64,000 nucleotides of DNA, taken from Thalassospira lucentensis. GTDB taxonomy: Bacteria; Pseudomonadota; Alphaproteobacteria; Rhodospirillales; Thalassospiraceae. Position numbers and translations under genes: made by a program. Location: NCBI RefSeq assembly GCF_032921865.1, contig NZ_CP136684.1, forward strand, positions 3,135,001 to 3,199,000, given 5' to 3'. Within the stretch, counting starts at the first letter, position 1; each line of letters begins with the position of its first letter. This document shows positions 17,273-25,320 of this stretch, in pieces. Below the pieces are notes generated by a model. That model was not told the origin of the DNA, ran no database searches, and saw only the letters and a list, made by a program, of their open reading frames with translations.

Positions 17273-18630
17273 TCCCGGCTGTCCGGTGTTGTATCACCGG
17301 ATGCGTCATCCGGACGGCTCATTTCGATCCGGATATCGCCATCACTACTGCGCAAATGCAGATCGCGTTGCGGGAACGGGATTTCGATCTCGTTTTCCTT
17401 AAAGCTGTCCCAGACGTTCAGCAAAACTTCGCTGATGATATTGCCGCGACCGTTTTGTGGGTCCGTGATCCAGAAACGGATTTCAAGATCAACGGAATTG
17501 TCGCCAAAGCCACGCAGCAACGTATTGGGGCCCGGATTGTCCAGAACGCGGGTGCATTTTGCCGCGGCTTCGTTGCAAAGTTTGATCGCGAAATGTGGAT
17601 CGCAGCGATAGGCGATGCCAACCGGAACCTTCAGGCGCAGCTTGACGTCCGAATGGCTCCAGTTTTCGACCTGATTGGTGATCAGGTCTTCGTTCGGGAT
17701 CAGGAATTCGGTGCCGTCACGGGTGCGAACGGCAGTGTATCGCGCGCCAAGCGACTGTATCCAGCCAAACGTATCACCAATCGCGATCACATCCCCCGGC
17801 TTGATCGAACGATCCAGCAACAGGATTACACCGCTGATCAGGTTGGCGACAATCCGTTGCAGACCAAACCCGATGCCGACACCGATCGCACCACCAAAGA
17901 CAGCAAGCGCGGTCAGATCGACACCGATGGTCGATAGCGCGAACAAAACCGCAATCGACAGCAGCACGAGTTTCAGAAGCTTGGACATCAGCACCTGAAC
18001 CGAGGGTGTCAGACGATGAACCTTCTGGATGCGTTGTTCGAAAATGCGCGAGGCAAAGGATGCAACCCATAGCAGGATCGCCAGCGACAGCATCGCTTTG
18101 AGGATGCCAAATACCGATATCCGGAACTGCCCGATTTGAAGGGCAAGACTGTCCAGCAGATCAATCGTCGGATCAAGCCAGCCGACGATGTTAAGCGCAG
18201 CCAGTCCCCAGGCGATGATCGCAATGCTTCGCGCCCAGACTGGGTCATTGACAACGGCCGTGCCCAGACGAATGAAAATCCACGCATTCAGAAGGCTTGC
18301 AACGAGACGCAGGATATTATGCCGAAGCCCTGCCTGTATCGCGACGGCATCAATAAACCAGATCAGCAGAACCAGAATGATCGGAAATGCCAGGTCGGGC
18401 AAAACTGCAAGCAATCGCCGGAACCCGGCATAATGCAAAAGCGCCCGCCAGTTTTGCAAACGGGCCAGTTGATGCGAAAGCGGACGACGCAGCAACAGGG
18501 CCGGTATCACGGCAAGCAGACAGGCAACAATCTGCAACAGGATCGGGACAAGCAGTACATTGGTTTCCACCCATGCGGCGGCCTGTTCAAGCCAGATCAC
18601 GAGCTGGTCGGGATTCCAGAATTGTTCCAT
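17269..18630 (-). CDS. MscS-family mechanosensitive channel
   Basis: The 453-residue protein has five or six membrane helices in the first about 260 residues and then the MscS pore and beta domain: the glycine-rich AVFGGAIGVGIGFGLQRIVANL pore helix near 245-265, followed by DRSIKPGDVIAIGDTFGWIQ and the GTEFLIPNEDLITNQVENW strand. It would release solutes under osmotic down-shock. It is longer than MscS of E. coli (286 residues) because of extra N-terminal helices. The C-terminal tail is acidic and disordered. Confidence 0.93.
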   Translation of the reverse strand: MEQFWNPDQLVIWLEQAAAWVETNVLLVPILLQIVACLLAVIPALLLRRPLSHQLARLQNWRALLHYAGFRRLLAVLPDLAFPIILVLLIWFIDAVAIQAGLRHNILRLVASLLNAWIFIRLGTAVVNDPVWARSIAIIAWGLAALNIVGWLDPTIDLLDSLALQIGQFRISVFGILKAMLSLAILLWVASFASRIFEQRIQKVHRLTPSVQVLMSKLLKLVLLSIAVLFALSTIGVDLTALAVFGGAIGVGIGFGLQRIVANLISGVILLLDRSIKPGDVIAIGDTFGWIQSLGARYTAVRTRDGTEFLIPNEDLITNQVENWSHSDVKLRLKVPVGIAYRCDPHFAIKLCNEAAAKCTRVLDNPGPNTLLRGFGDNSVDLEIRFWITDPQNGRGNIISEVLLNVWDSFKENEIEIPFPQRDLHLRSSDGDIRIEMSRPDDASGDTTPDSRD

Positions 18631-18758
18631 GCGTGCCCTGTGTCTTCCCTGTATGACGATTGGCGAATGGAAAGTGTTTTATTTCATATGGTAGCGCGAA
18701 CCCGCCCCTGCGAGATAGGGTTGTGTTGTTCCTAGTTGGGATTTTCAAGGCAGCTTCC

Positions 18759-18787
18759 TTGACGATAGATAGCTATCTATCTAAATC
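18759..18787 (+). promoter_or_regulatory. marR promoter with an 18-bp operator filling the spacer
   Basis: TTGACG (18759-18764) and TAAATC (18782-18787) are separated by exactly 17 bases. The perfect palindrome GATAGATAGCTATCTATC (18764-18781) fills that spacer. Bound repressor would shut RNA polymerase out, so autoregulation by the MarR protein encoded 35 bases downstream is likely. Confidence 0.75.
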
Positions 18788-18821
18788 TTTAGGATCAAAA
18801 ATCCTCCCGCAGGTGTTTCCC

Positions 18822-19322
18822 ATGACAAATCCCCCTGACAGCAATGCATCACGTGAACAGTTCGGTATCTGGCTGGGTATGCTTGCCCGGCAATGGCGCG
18901 CCGAAGTTGATCGGCGTCTATCACCCTTTATTTTGACCGAGGCACGCTGGATCATCCTGTTTCGCCTCAGCACGGCGGATCATGACCTGACCCAAAAGGA
19001 ACTGGCGCGTGTGGCCGGAGTGCAGGGGCCGACATTGGTGCGAACACTGGATTGGCTGGAAGAGAAGGGACTTATCGAACGGCGCGAAGTCCCTGATGAC
19101 AGGCGGGCAAAAACCGTTCATCTGACCGCAAAGGCCGAACCGGCATTGCGTCAGATCCAGGCGGTGATACAGGGTGTGCGCGCCCAGATTTTCTCTGATG
19201 TTTCCGACGAAGAACTTGAACAATGCCTTGCCGTGTTCAAAAAGATCGGCCGGCAGTTCGATGCCTTTGCCGGAAGCGCACAGGATAGGGACATGATCAT
19301 GGTCGGGCGGGGGAAGAAATAG
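18822..19322 (+). CDS. MarR-family transcriptional regulator
   Basis: This 166-residue protein has the MarR winged helix at about 35-105: LTQKELARVAGVQGPTLVRT as helix-turn-helix and the wing with EGLIERREVPDDRRAKTVHLT-like DDRRAK arginines. The SlyA/HosA-like start QFGIWLGMLARQWRAEVDRR suits dimerisation. The ATG at 18822 has AGGTG seven bases upstream and lies properly downstream of the promoter; the upstream in-frame start at 18660 would overlap that promoter. No target gene other than itself is adjacent in the same direction. Confidence 0.9.
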   Translation: MTNPPDSNASREQFGIWLGMLARQWRAEVDRRLSPFILTEARWIILFRLSTADHDLTQKELARVAGVQGPTLVRTLDWLEEKGLIERREVPDDRRAKTVHLTAKAEPALRQIQAVIQGVRAQIFSDVSDEELEQCLAVFKKIGRQFDAFAGSAQDRDMIMVGRGKK

Positions 19323-19343
19323 GGGCCTGCCACTGGCCCCAAC

Positions 19344-19598
19344 CTAGGACCGGTTTGATGACCGGTTTCTAAGGCTTTCATTTTCCCAGCGTTCGGTCAA
19401 AACCGCCGCTCCAAAGCCAAGTCCGCCAAAGATCGCGAGACTGATCGCGATTGCGGGCAAAAGGCTGTCTGCAGGCAAGAAAGTTGGCGATCCGTCCGGC
19501 AATGACAGCCAAACCATGGCCGCACTGCCCCACAATACGCCAACCGTCACCACTCCGATCCCTGTGAAGGCAAGCCGCAAGCGCGAAATACCCCTCAT
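19344..19598 (-). CDS. Small two-helix membrane protein
   Basis: An 84-residue protein with two hydrophobic helices (about 7-31 and 45-66) and a polar C-terminus. I do not recognise a family. Its ATG overlaps the stop codon of the DUF411-like gene upstream by four bases (ATGA), strong evidence for translational coupling and for its being real. It may be a membrane partner of that exported protein. Confidence 0.6.
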   Translation of the reverse strand: MRGISRLRLAFTGIGVVTVGVLWGSAAMVWLSLPDGSPTFLPADSLLPAIAISLAIFGGLGFGAAVLTERWENESLRNRSSNRS

Positions 19599-20011
19599 TG
19601 CGATGACCTGCTGCGTTCGACGGAGCCGTCATAATGGATCGCGACTGTTTCGTCGGTTTGATCGTCACGGGCAAGAGCGATGACATCGGCCGGTTTGCGC
19701 CGCAAAAGCGTTACGATATCGCCCGACGGAACTTCGCCGATCACGCTGTAACCCGCAACCCGCCCGATCTTGCAATCGCGCATTGATGCCGGGGTAATCA
19801 TCATCGCCTGCTGTTCCGAAAGCGACAGGTTACTGACCTGTGCGGCACGAACATCGAAACCTTCGGTCTCAAGGAAGCGTTGCCATTTGGCGCTGTTTTG
19901 GCAATCGGCGGTATAGGAAAGTTCAAGTGTCGGACGTGACGTGCCGACAAATGCCGTAAGTCCGATCAGGGCAACACCGGCCAGAACGGTCGAAAGTGCA
20001 ATGGGTCGCAT
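19595..20011 (-). CDS. Degenerate DUF411-like exported protein
   Basis: The 138-residue product starts with a signal peptide or anchor (about 1-25) and then follows the DUF411 pattern: KWQRFLETEGFDVRAAQVSN, a 'GYSVIGEVPSGDIVTLLRRK' stretch and PADVIALA. DUF411 proteins are small periplasmic metal-binding proteins of copper loci. Here the usual CxxC is DCQNSAKW and the usual CH is DCK, so metal-binding residues are missing, and the C-terminal MPxGSPGM part is absent. It is either a diverged relative with another role or a decaying gene; the coupled downstream gene argues for the former. Confidence 0.65.
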   Translation of the reverse strand: MRPIALSTVLAGVALIGLTAFVGTSRPTLELSYTADCQNSAKWQRFLETEGFDVRAAQVSNLSLSEQQAMMITPASMRDCKIGRVAGYSVIGEVPSGDIVTLLRRKPADVIALARDDQTDETVAIHYDGSVERSRSSQ

Positions 20012-20117
20012 GGTTTCTGCCTTTGTCAGATGAAACTGCAAAGGCAGAATGCCCGTGAAAACCCGATCAGGTCTTGAGTCTGGTCAAATCGTCAACGGGG
20101 CACGCCGGATCAGTGTA

Positions 20118-21038
20118 TCAGCGCGCCTTATAGGGATGCTTTTCCGACCATTCGCGGACGAAATCGATCAGTTCGTCATCGCGATTTTCCGGCAGCTTGA
20201 CAGTCAGATGGACATATTGATCGCCGCGTTTGTCACCCCGGGCATAGGCCGCACCCTTGCCGCGAAGGCGCAGTTTCGTGCCGCTATTGGCATTGGCCGG
20301 CAGTTTCATGCTGACTTTGCCATTGATCGTTGGGACTTCGATAGAGCCACCCAAAACTGCCTCGGCTAGACTGATTGCAAGATCGCAATGCAGGTCATTG
20401 CCTTCGCGGCGGAACGTTTTATCGGGATGGACATGCAGCTTGATCAGCGCATCGCCTGCTTCCCCGCCATTCATGCCCGCCATCCCCTGGCCTTTCAGGC
20501 GCAGGGTCTGGCCATCTTCGCTTCCGGCGGGAATGCGGACTTCAAGACTTTTGCCACTGGCAAGGTTGATGCGCTTGGTCGTGCCGATAATCGCCTCGGC
20601 GAGATCAAGGCTCAGTTCATAGGAAATATTGGGTCCCTTGACCTTTTCGGCCTGTCTGCGACCGCCAAAACCACCAAATCCGCTACCACCACGGCCAGCT
20701 TTGCCGAAAATCTCGTCAAAGATATCCTCGGCATTGGCACCGGAAAATCCGAACGGATCGCCACCTGCCTGACCGCTGTAACGCGCGCCACCACCACGGC
20801 CAAACGGCCCGGTTTCACGGCCATCAGCATCAATTTCGCCCGCATCATATTTCTTGCGACGTTCGGCATCCCCCAGAAGATGATAGGCGGCCGAAACTTT
20901 TTTGAACCGCTCTTCGATCTTGGTGTCGCCGGGATTGACGTCCGGATGAAGCTCGCGCGCAAGTTTGCGATAGGCTTTCTTGATTTCGTCCTGGGTGGCG
21001 TTTTTGGCAACGCCCAAAGTCTTGTAGGGATCCTGCAT
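20118..21038 (-). CDS. DnaJ-class co-chaperone (CbpA-like)
   Basis: The 306-residue protein has a J domain at about 4-70 with the essential HPD (LARELHPDVNPG), a Gly/Phe-rich linker (FGRGGGARYSG...FGGFGG, about 80-135) and two C-terminal substrate-binding domains; the zinc finger of classical DnaJ is missing. This is the type II/CbpA layout. It would present unfolded proteins to DnaK. It stands alone, convergent with nothing and divergent from nothing close by. Confidence 0.92.
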   Translation of the reverse strand: MQDPYKTLGVAKNATQDEIKKAYRKLARELHPDVNPGDTKIEERFKKVSAAYHLLGDAERRKKYDAGEIDADGRETGPFGRGGGARYSGQAGGDPFGFSGANAEDIFDEIFGKAGRGGSGFGGFGGRRQAEKVKGPNISYELSLDLAEAIIGTTKRINLASGKSLEVRIPAGSEDGQTLRLKGQGMAGMNGGEAGDALIKLHVHPDKTFRREGNDLHCDLAISLAEAVLGGSIEVPTINGKVSMKLPANANSGTKLRLRGKGAAYARGDKRGDQYVHLTVKLPENRDDELIDFVREWSEKHPYKAR

Positions 21039-21150
21039 CGCCTGACCGGTTGGATAAAGGGAAACTCTATAGATGTATTATAAGCCTGTATCGGCTGTGG
21101 CAAGGAAGCCATTTGTTTTAATTGCTGTCCTTGACATGGCTCAGATATGA

Positions 21151-21189
21151 AAAAGCGGCGCTGTCCGCAAGGAACGCGCCGCTTTTTTT
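21151..21189 (-). terminator. Bidirectional hairpin terminator
   Basis: AAAAGCGGCGC (21151-21161) and GCGCCGCTTTT (21176-21186) form an 11-bp stem flanked by A and T runs. It lies 20 bases past the stop of the glycine-zipper lipoprotein gene on the minus strand. Confidence 0.8.
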
Positions 21190-21208
21190 AAATGTCATGC
21201 CGTGAAGA

Positions 21209-21685
21209 TCAGTTCACAACTTCCCAACTGCCATCCGGCTTGCGGCATGCGGTGCCATAAGCTTCTTCCTGCTTGCCGCCAATGGTGACGGTTTGCTGGT
21301 ATTCACGGCAATATTCCTGGGTTTTGGGCTCCTGATAGGTGCGAACCGGGGTTACCGTACCCCGCGCACCGGTATCGGGATTGTTCCAGGTCGAAGTCTG
21401 GCCCGTGGGGGCACTTTCAAGTGTCCGCTGGGTATTCTGCGCCATGATGGCACGGTCCGCATTGTCAAGCGACCGGCCTACTTCACTACCGATGAAGGCA
21501 CCGGCAAGCGTACCAAGTGCGACACCTACAAGCTGCCCCGATCCTTTACCGAACTGGGCACCTGCAACAGCACCACCAACCGCGCCCAGAAGGGTGCCTG
21601 CGGTCTGTTTCTGACCCTGATCCTGTGCACAACCGGCAATGAATGCGGTCATCATGACGGGGATAACGATATGACGGAATTTCAT
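21209..21685 (-). CDS. Glycine-zipper outer-membrane lipoprotein (17-kDa antigen-like)
   Basis: A 158-residue lipoprotein with lipobox FIAGC (cysteine at residue 19) and a glycine zipper at about 31-66 (TLLGAVGGAVAGAQFGKGSG, TLAGAFIGSEVG), as in rickettsial 17-kDa surface antigen and SmpA/2TM families. The C-terminal half has EYCREYQQTVTIGG and a second cysteine that may pair. The ATG at 21685 places the signal peptide at the very N-terminus; longer in-frame starts do not. It is divergent from pdxH with 148 bases between. Confidence 0.85.
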   Translation of the reverse strand: MKFRHIVIPVMMTAFIAGCAQDQGQKQTAGTLLGAVGGAVAGAQFGKGSGQLVGVALGTLAGAFIGSEVGRSLDNADRAIMAQNTQRTLESAPTGQTSTWNNPDTGARGTVTPVRTYQEPKTQEYCREYQQTVTIGGKQEEAYGTACRKPDGSWEVVN

Positions 21686-21833
21686 ATTTATTTGCCTACC
21701 TTGTCTTTCCTGTCCCAACCGATATGTTCTGTATCTACGGAACGATCTTGAGTGTGTCGTTTCACGTATATCCAAAACCCGTATCTTTCGAATTTGGTGC
21801 GGATTTTGAACTATCAAAGGAATCCTGACCCCA

Positions 21834-22454
21834 ATGGACGAAAAAAATACGCCAAAAATTGGGCATGAAGCCCATTCGGTTCCGTTCGATCTTTTTGACG
21901 TGTGGTTTAACGAGGCGAAAAACAAGGAGAAACCGTATCCCGATGCGATGACGCTGGCGACAGCTGATGCCAACGGGCGGCCTTCGGCACGTATCGTTCT
22001 GCTAAAGGGGTTCGACGAGCGCGGCTTTGTTTTTTATACCAATTATGAAAGCCGCAAGGGCGATCAGCTTGCCGAAAACAGCTTTGCCGCACTGTGCTTT
22101 CACTGGAAGTCGCTAGAGAAATGCGTGCGTATCGAAGGGGCAGTTACGCGCGTTGACGGTGCGGAATCAGATGAATATTTCGCATCGCGTCCGCGCGGTA
22201 GCCAGCTTGGTGCCTGGGCTTCAATCCAGTCCCGCCCAATGAGCGGCCGGTTCGATCTGGAAAAACGGGTTGCTGAATTTACCGCCAGGTTCGGACTGGG
22301 AAAAGTGCCACGCCCAGACCATTGGGGCGGTTTCCGCCTGATCCCTGATCGTATCGAGTTCTGGTCCGAGGGTAAGTTTCGCCTGCATGATCGCCAGCTT
22401 TACACCCGCGATGCCGACGACAAGGGGTGGAACCTGCAGAAGCTGTTCCCCTGA
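21834..22454 (+). CDS. pdxH: Pyridoxamine/pyridoxine 5'-phosphate oxidase
   Basis: The 206-residue FMN enzyme oxidises pyridoxine or pyridoxamine 5'-phosphate to pyridoxal 5'-phosphate. Family features are RIVLLKGFDERGFVFYTNYE near 45-64, the SRKGDQLAENSFAALCFHW FMN-binding stretch, and the C-terminal signature VPRPDHWGGFRLIPDRIEFW. PLP made here would feed the two PLP enzymes further along the window (hemA product and the omega-transaminase), though that is only general metabolism. Length is standard. Confidence 0.96.
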   Translation: MDEKNTPKIGHEAHSVPFDLFDVWFNEAKNKEKPYPDAMTLATADANGRPSARIVLLKGFDERGFVFYTNYESRKGDQLAENSFAALCFHWKSLEKCVRIEGAVTRVDGAESDEYFASRPRGSQLGAWASIQSRPMSGRFDLEKRVAEFTARFGLGKVPRPDHWGGFRLIPDRIEFWSEGKFRLHDRQLYTRDADDKGWNLQKLFP

Positions 22455-22489
22455 GAGGTTTCGGAAACGTTGCCAGATTCCGGAAATGC

Positions 22490-22519
22490 AAACGCGCGGC
22501 CCCCGGGATCTGCGCGTTT
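22490..22519. terminator. Possible bidirectional terminator pdxH/arsR
   Basis: AAACGCGC and GCGCGTTT form an 8-bp stem around a 14-base GC-rich loop, between the convergent pdxH and ArsR-type genes. T-tracts are short. Confidence 0.4.
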
Positions 22520-22535
22520 CGGGTCGGAGGAAGTC

Positions 22536-22841
22536 TTAAGCTTCCTCGGGAGGGCAGAATACTTCCTGCAATACGCCGATGATCTTCATGATATCGGGAT
22601 TGGCCAGTGAATAGTAAATCGTTTGCGATTCCCTGCGCGTTTTCACCAGCCCGTCACGGCGTAATCTGGCAAGGTGCTGTGATAGAGCCGATTGCTTGAT
22701 GCCCAGTTCACCTTCCAGTGTGCTGACCGATTTTTCGGTTGTTCCCAGTGAACAAAGAACCATAAGGCGCCATTCATTTCCCAATGTTTTCAGGAACTCT
22801 GCGGCATCGCGAGCGTTTTTGTGTAAATTGCTATAAGGCAT
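22536..22841 (-). CDS. ArsR-family repressor of the BigR/SqrR (persulfide-sensing) type
   Basis: The 101-residue winged-helix protein carries the helix-turn-helix IKQSALSQHLARLRRDGLVK at about 48-67 and the TRRESQTIYYSL wing. It lacks the ELCVCDL metal site of ArsR/SmtB sensors. Instead it has cysteines at 30 and 96, 66 residues apart, the same spacing as the disulfide or tetrasulfide pair of BigR and SqrR. A sulfane-sulfur sensor is therefore likely. No sqr, persulfide dioxygenase or exporter gene is next to it. The divergent neighbour is a universal stress protein. Confidence 0.8.
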   Translation of the reverse strand: MPYSNLHKNARDAAEFLKTLGNEWRLMVLCSLGTTEKSVSTLEGELGIKQSALSQHLARLRRDGLVKTRRESQTIYYSLANPDIMKIIGVLQEVFCPPEEA

Positions 22842-23163
22842 CAGGCGCAGTATCCATTCTCGCAGTCGGTTCGGCTATTTTCTGGCGCGTTGAATTCGAC
22901 AAACCGGTTAATCTATTTAATCTTCGTCGTTCAGCAACGCATTGGTTTGATGTTACACTGGATTTCGTCACCAGCTAAGCAATTCGTAGCGGAAAGGGCG
23001 GTTTCGTTGATTAAAACGGGTTCTTTTATGAAAGTTTTGATCTTGAACAAGGAAAGATGCGTTTTGCGGTTGCAGACTGGCCCTGCATGACGTCTTGACG
23101 CGTTGAACTGACCGCAACAAGACATATGTGTCGAAAGACACACCAATCTCGGGAGTGAGTGCG
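22842..23163. other. Divergent intergenic region arsR-type/uspA
   Basis: This 322-base stretch is AT-richer than its neighbours and has no convincing gene. It holds an FNR-like sequence at 23037-23050 and a short open frame at 23028-23090 (MKVLILNKERCVLRLQTGPA) that I cannot support as a gene. No clear BigR-type operator is seen. Confidence 0.5.
23037..23050 (+). promoter_or_regulatory. FNR/Anr-like half-conserved box upstream of uspA
   Basis: TTGATCTTGAACAA differs at one position from the TTGAT-N4-ATCAA consensus. It ends 113 bases ahead of the uspA start. A related sequence precedes the second universal stress gene at 31833-31846. Confidence 0.3.
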
Positions 23164-24021
23164 ATGGCAGTAAGAACGATTCTGGCTCCGGTGGCAGGTT
23201 CGAATATAGATCAGCGGGTACTTGATCTGGCGTTTCGAACGGCCAAAAGATTTAATGCACATCTCGAAGCATTGTTTGTCGCGGCCGAACCCCAGGATGC
23301 GATCCCGATTGTGGGTGAAGGTATGTCGGGTCTGATCATCGAAGAAATGATGCGGGCAGCCGAAAGCGAAACCCAGCGACGTGAAACCCGCGGGCGTGCA
23401 GCCTATGACGCGGCACGCGATGCCGCCGCCGTCGCGGAGGCTGCGGTTCCGATGCCTGATCTTCAGGCGACCTGCGCATGGCGGCGTGATAACGGTCGCG
23501 AGGACGAAACGGTCGCACGACGCGGTCGTTTGTTTGATCTTGTCGTGATTGGCCGCGATCCGCGCGAAGCTGCCGCGTCGCTAACCTTTGATGCCGCCCT
23601 GATGGAAACCGGTCGCCCGTTACTGGTTGCACCGGAAAAAACACCGGAAACCGTTGGTGAAAAAGTCGTGATTGCCTGGAATGGCGGGGTCGAAGCCGCG
23701 CGCGCCGTGACATCGGCCATGCCGCTTCTGCGTACGGCCAAGGAAGTCACCATCGTTAGTGTCGGCGAAGTCCCTCATGGCCGGGCTTGTGCCAAGGCAT
23801 TGGCCGAACAGTTTGTCTGGCATGGAGTCGAGGCAAGGGTGTCCGAATTACCCGAACAGTCGCATGTTGCTAATGCCTTGATATCGGAGGCGGAAAAGGT
23901 TGGTGCCGATAGCATCGTTCTGGGCGCGTACAGCCATTCACGTTTCAAGGAAATGATCCTTGGTGGGGTGACGCAGGACATGCTGGCAAAATGCACCTTG
24001 CCGCTTTGGATAATGCATTGA
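23164..24021 (+). CDS. Universal stress protein with two UspA domains
   Basis: A 285-residue tandem UspA protein; the first domain runs to about 155 and the second from about 165 (KVVIAWNGGVEAARAV) to the end, where GAYSHSRFKEMILGGVTQ marks the nucleotide-loop region. The ATG at 23164 has GGGAG eight bases upstream. The protein resembles the product of 30897-31739 in length and in its ending, so the window contains two paralogues. Double-domain Usps help under stress or oxygen limitation; the exact role is unknown. Confidence 0.88.
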   Translation: MAVRTILAPVAGSNIDQRVLDLAFRTAKRFNAHLEALFVAAEPQDAIPIVGEGMSGLIIEEMMRAAESETQRRETRGRAAYDAARDAAAVAEAAVPMPDLQATCAWRRDNGREDETVARRGRLFDLVVIGRDPREAAASLTFDAALMETGRPLLVAPEKTPETVGEKVVIAWNGGVEAARAVTSAMPLLRTAKEVTIVSVGEVPHGRACAKALAEQFVWHGVEARVSELPEQSHVANALISEAEKVGADSIVLGAYSHSRFKEMILGGVTQDMLAKCTLPLWIMH

Positions 24022-24086
24022 CCCAAGGGTCACGTAACCTCCTGATATCCGGATGATTATTTGTATGATCATTGGTATATGACACT

Positions 24087-24114
24087 AAAGGCGCAGTCTT
24101 CTGCGCCTTTTTTT
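24087..24114 (+). terminator. Rho-independent terminator of uspA
   Basis: AAAGGCGCAG and CTGCGCCTTT form a perfect 10-bp stem with a TCTT loop, followed by TTTT. It begins 65 bases past the uspA stop codon. Confidence 0.9.
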
Positions 24115-24235
24115 GTTGCGTCTGCGAAGAAAACCGGCCACCGTTACTGAAATCTTACAAAGACGGAAGCCCGATTAACGAGGCTCTCCGCCCGATAAAA
24201 GAACAGTGGAAGAAACGTCTGGCAGGGGAATTCCC

Positions 24236-24424
24236 ATGTTATCACTTCGCGATGTCATTGATTTCGCTTCCATGTCCGAGGATCTGGCCCGGGAACTCGC
24301 CCGCCAGAATGTCGGTTTGCCCGATCTTGGTGCGGTTGTGGCCGGTTATGGCAATGTTGCCACCGGCACTGTTAGCGCCTGCAATGCAACGCCCTGTGCG
24401 GCGAATGACGCGGATAGCGAATAA
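24236..24424 (+). CDS. Small hypothetical protein
   Basis: A 62-residue open frame beginning MLSLRDVIDFASMSEDLARE, with AGGGGAA five bases upstream of the ATG. The first half looks like an amphipathic helix; the C-terminus is Ala/Asn/Thr-rich with two cysteines. I do not recognise a family. It lies between the uspA terminator and the convergent SRAP gene, the only plausible gene there. Confidence 0.4.
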   Translation: MLSLRDVIDFASMSEDLARELARQNVGLPDLGAVVAGYGNVATGTVSACNATPCAANDADSE

Positions 24425-24448
24425 ACCGCTAAATCCATGACCGGCCGA

Positions 24449-25141
24449 TCAGAAAAGATCGATCTGGCCGTCGTCCTGCTTGGCGGTTTTGGTGCTGTCC
24501 GGCAAATCTTCGGACCATTTCAGAACATGATCGGGCACCGGGCCCAGCATGTGACGCACGGTGTAAAACCGGTTGGCGGGATCAAGCCATCCGGCGATAT
24601 GGTTCGGTCCGATCACGGTGGGCATTCTGTCATGGATCTGCGCGATCGAGGGCGCGGGGGCACAGGTGATAATTACTGCCTCCGTCCCATTTTCAAGCCC
24701 GGCAAACAGCACTGGCTGATGATCGGGCAGGGTAATACGGGTTTTGTGTTTGACCGCGCCGTCCTTGCGCCATTCAAACCAGCTTGTCGCCGGGATCAGG
24801 CAACGCCGTTCCAGCAACGGACGAAAGGTCGGCTTTTGATCAAGGGTTTCGGCGCGTGCATTGATCAATGGCGCGTTCAGTGTCGCAACGCTTAAACCCC
24901 AGCGGCGCAAGACGGGTTTTTGCCCCGGCAGGATGACAATCACCGGATCGGTCGGGCGGCGAATGCCTGAAAGTGTTTCAAAGACGGTTTCGTCCGTCTC
25001 TGTTTCCAGTTCTTCCTGATCTTCAGGGACGGTTTCATTGGGAAAATCCGATGCTTCCTTGCGAATGATATCCGTAAGGTCGATGGCCAATTGCGCCTGA
25101 AACGCATTCATGTCGCTGATAAGCTGGTATTGGCTGCACAT
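24449..25141 (-). CDS. SRAP (HMCES/YedK) DNA-protein crosslink protein
   Basis: The 230-residue protein is a SOS-response-associated peptidase family member that covalently shields abasic sites in single-stranded DNA. The catalytic Cys2 follows the chosen Met directly (MCSQYQL), which fixes the start; further residues are in NARAETLDQKPTF (near 130), PATSWFEWR with the glutamate, and the histidine of RMPTVIGPNH. An acidic insertion at about 30-60 (VPEDQEELETETDETVFETL) is unusual for the family. It is alone, convergent with the small gene. Confidence 0.92.
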   Translation of the reverse strand: MCSQYQLISDMNAFQAQLAIDLTDIIRKEASDFPNETVPEDQEELETETDETVFETLSGIRRPTDPVIVILPGQKPVLRRWGLSVATLNAPLINARAETLDQKPTFRPLLERRCLIPATSWFEWRKDGAVKHKTRITLPDHQPVLFAGLENGTEAVIITCAPAPSIAQIHDRMPTVIGPNHIAGWLDPANRFYTVRHMLGPVPDHVLKWSEDLPDSTKTAKQDDGQIDLF

Positions 25142-25320
25142 CGGATGTCCGTTCCTGAATTGACAATGATCATAGCCGTTTGACTGGTTTTGGCACAACC
25201 TTCATCCTATATAGGAACGCGTGTTGCGACAGGTGCCTGCCGCGGATAGCAATGCTATAAGAAGATTATTGCACGATATAACGCGCCATTTTGGCGCGCG
25301 GGATTTGAAAGAGCCGCCCA

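Noticed and set aside
18660-18821. N-terminal extension of the MarR gene
   Set aside because: It would span the promoter and operator at 18759-18787.
22842-23163. BigR-type operator (ATTC-N8-GAAT) in the arsR/usp gap
   Set aside because: Only loose half-sites are present; no convincing dyad, so none is listed.
24072-24440. 122-residue plus-strand open frame
   Set aside because: It begins inside the uspA terminator and overlaps, in another frame, the 62-residue frame at 24236 that has a proper ribosome site.
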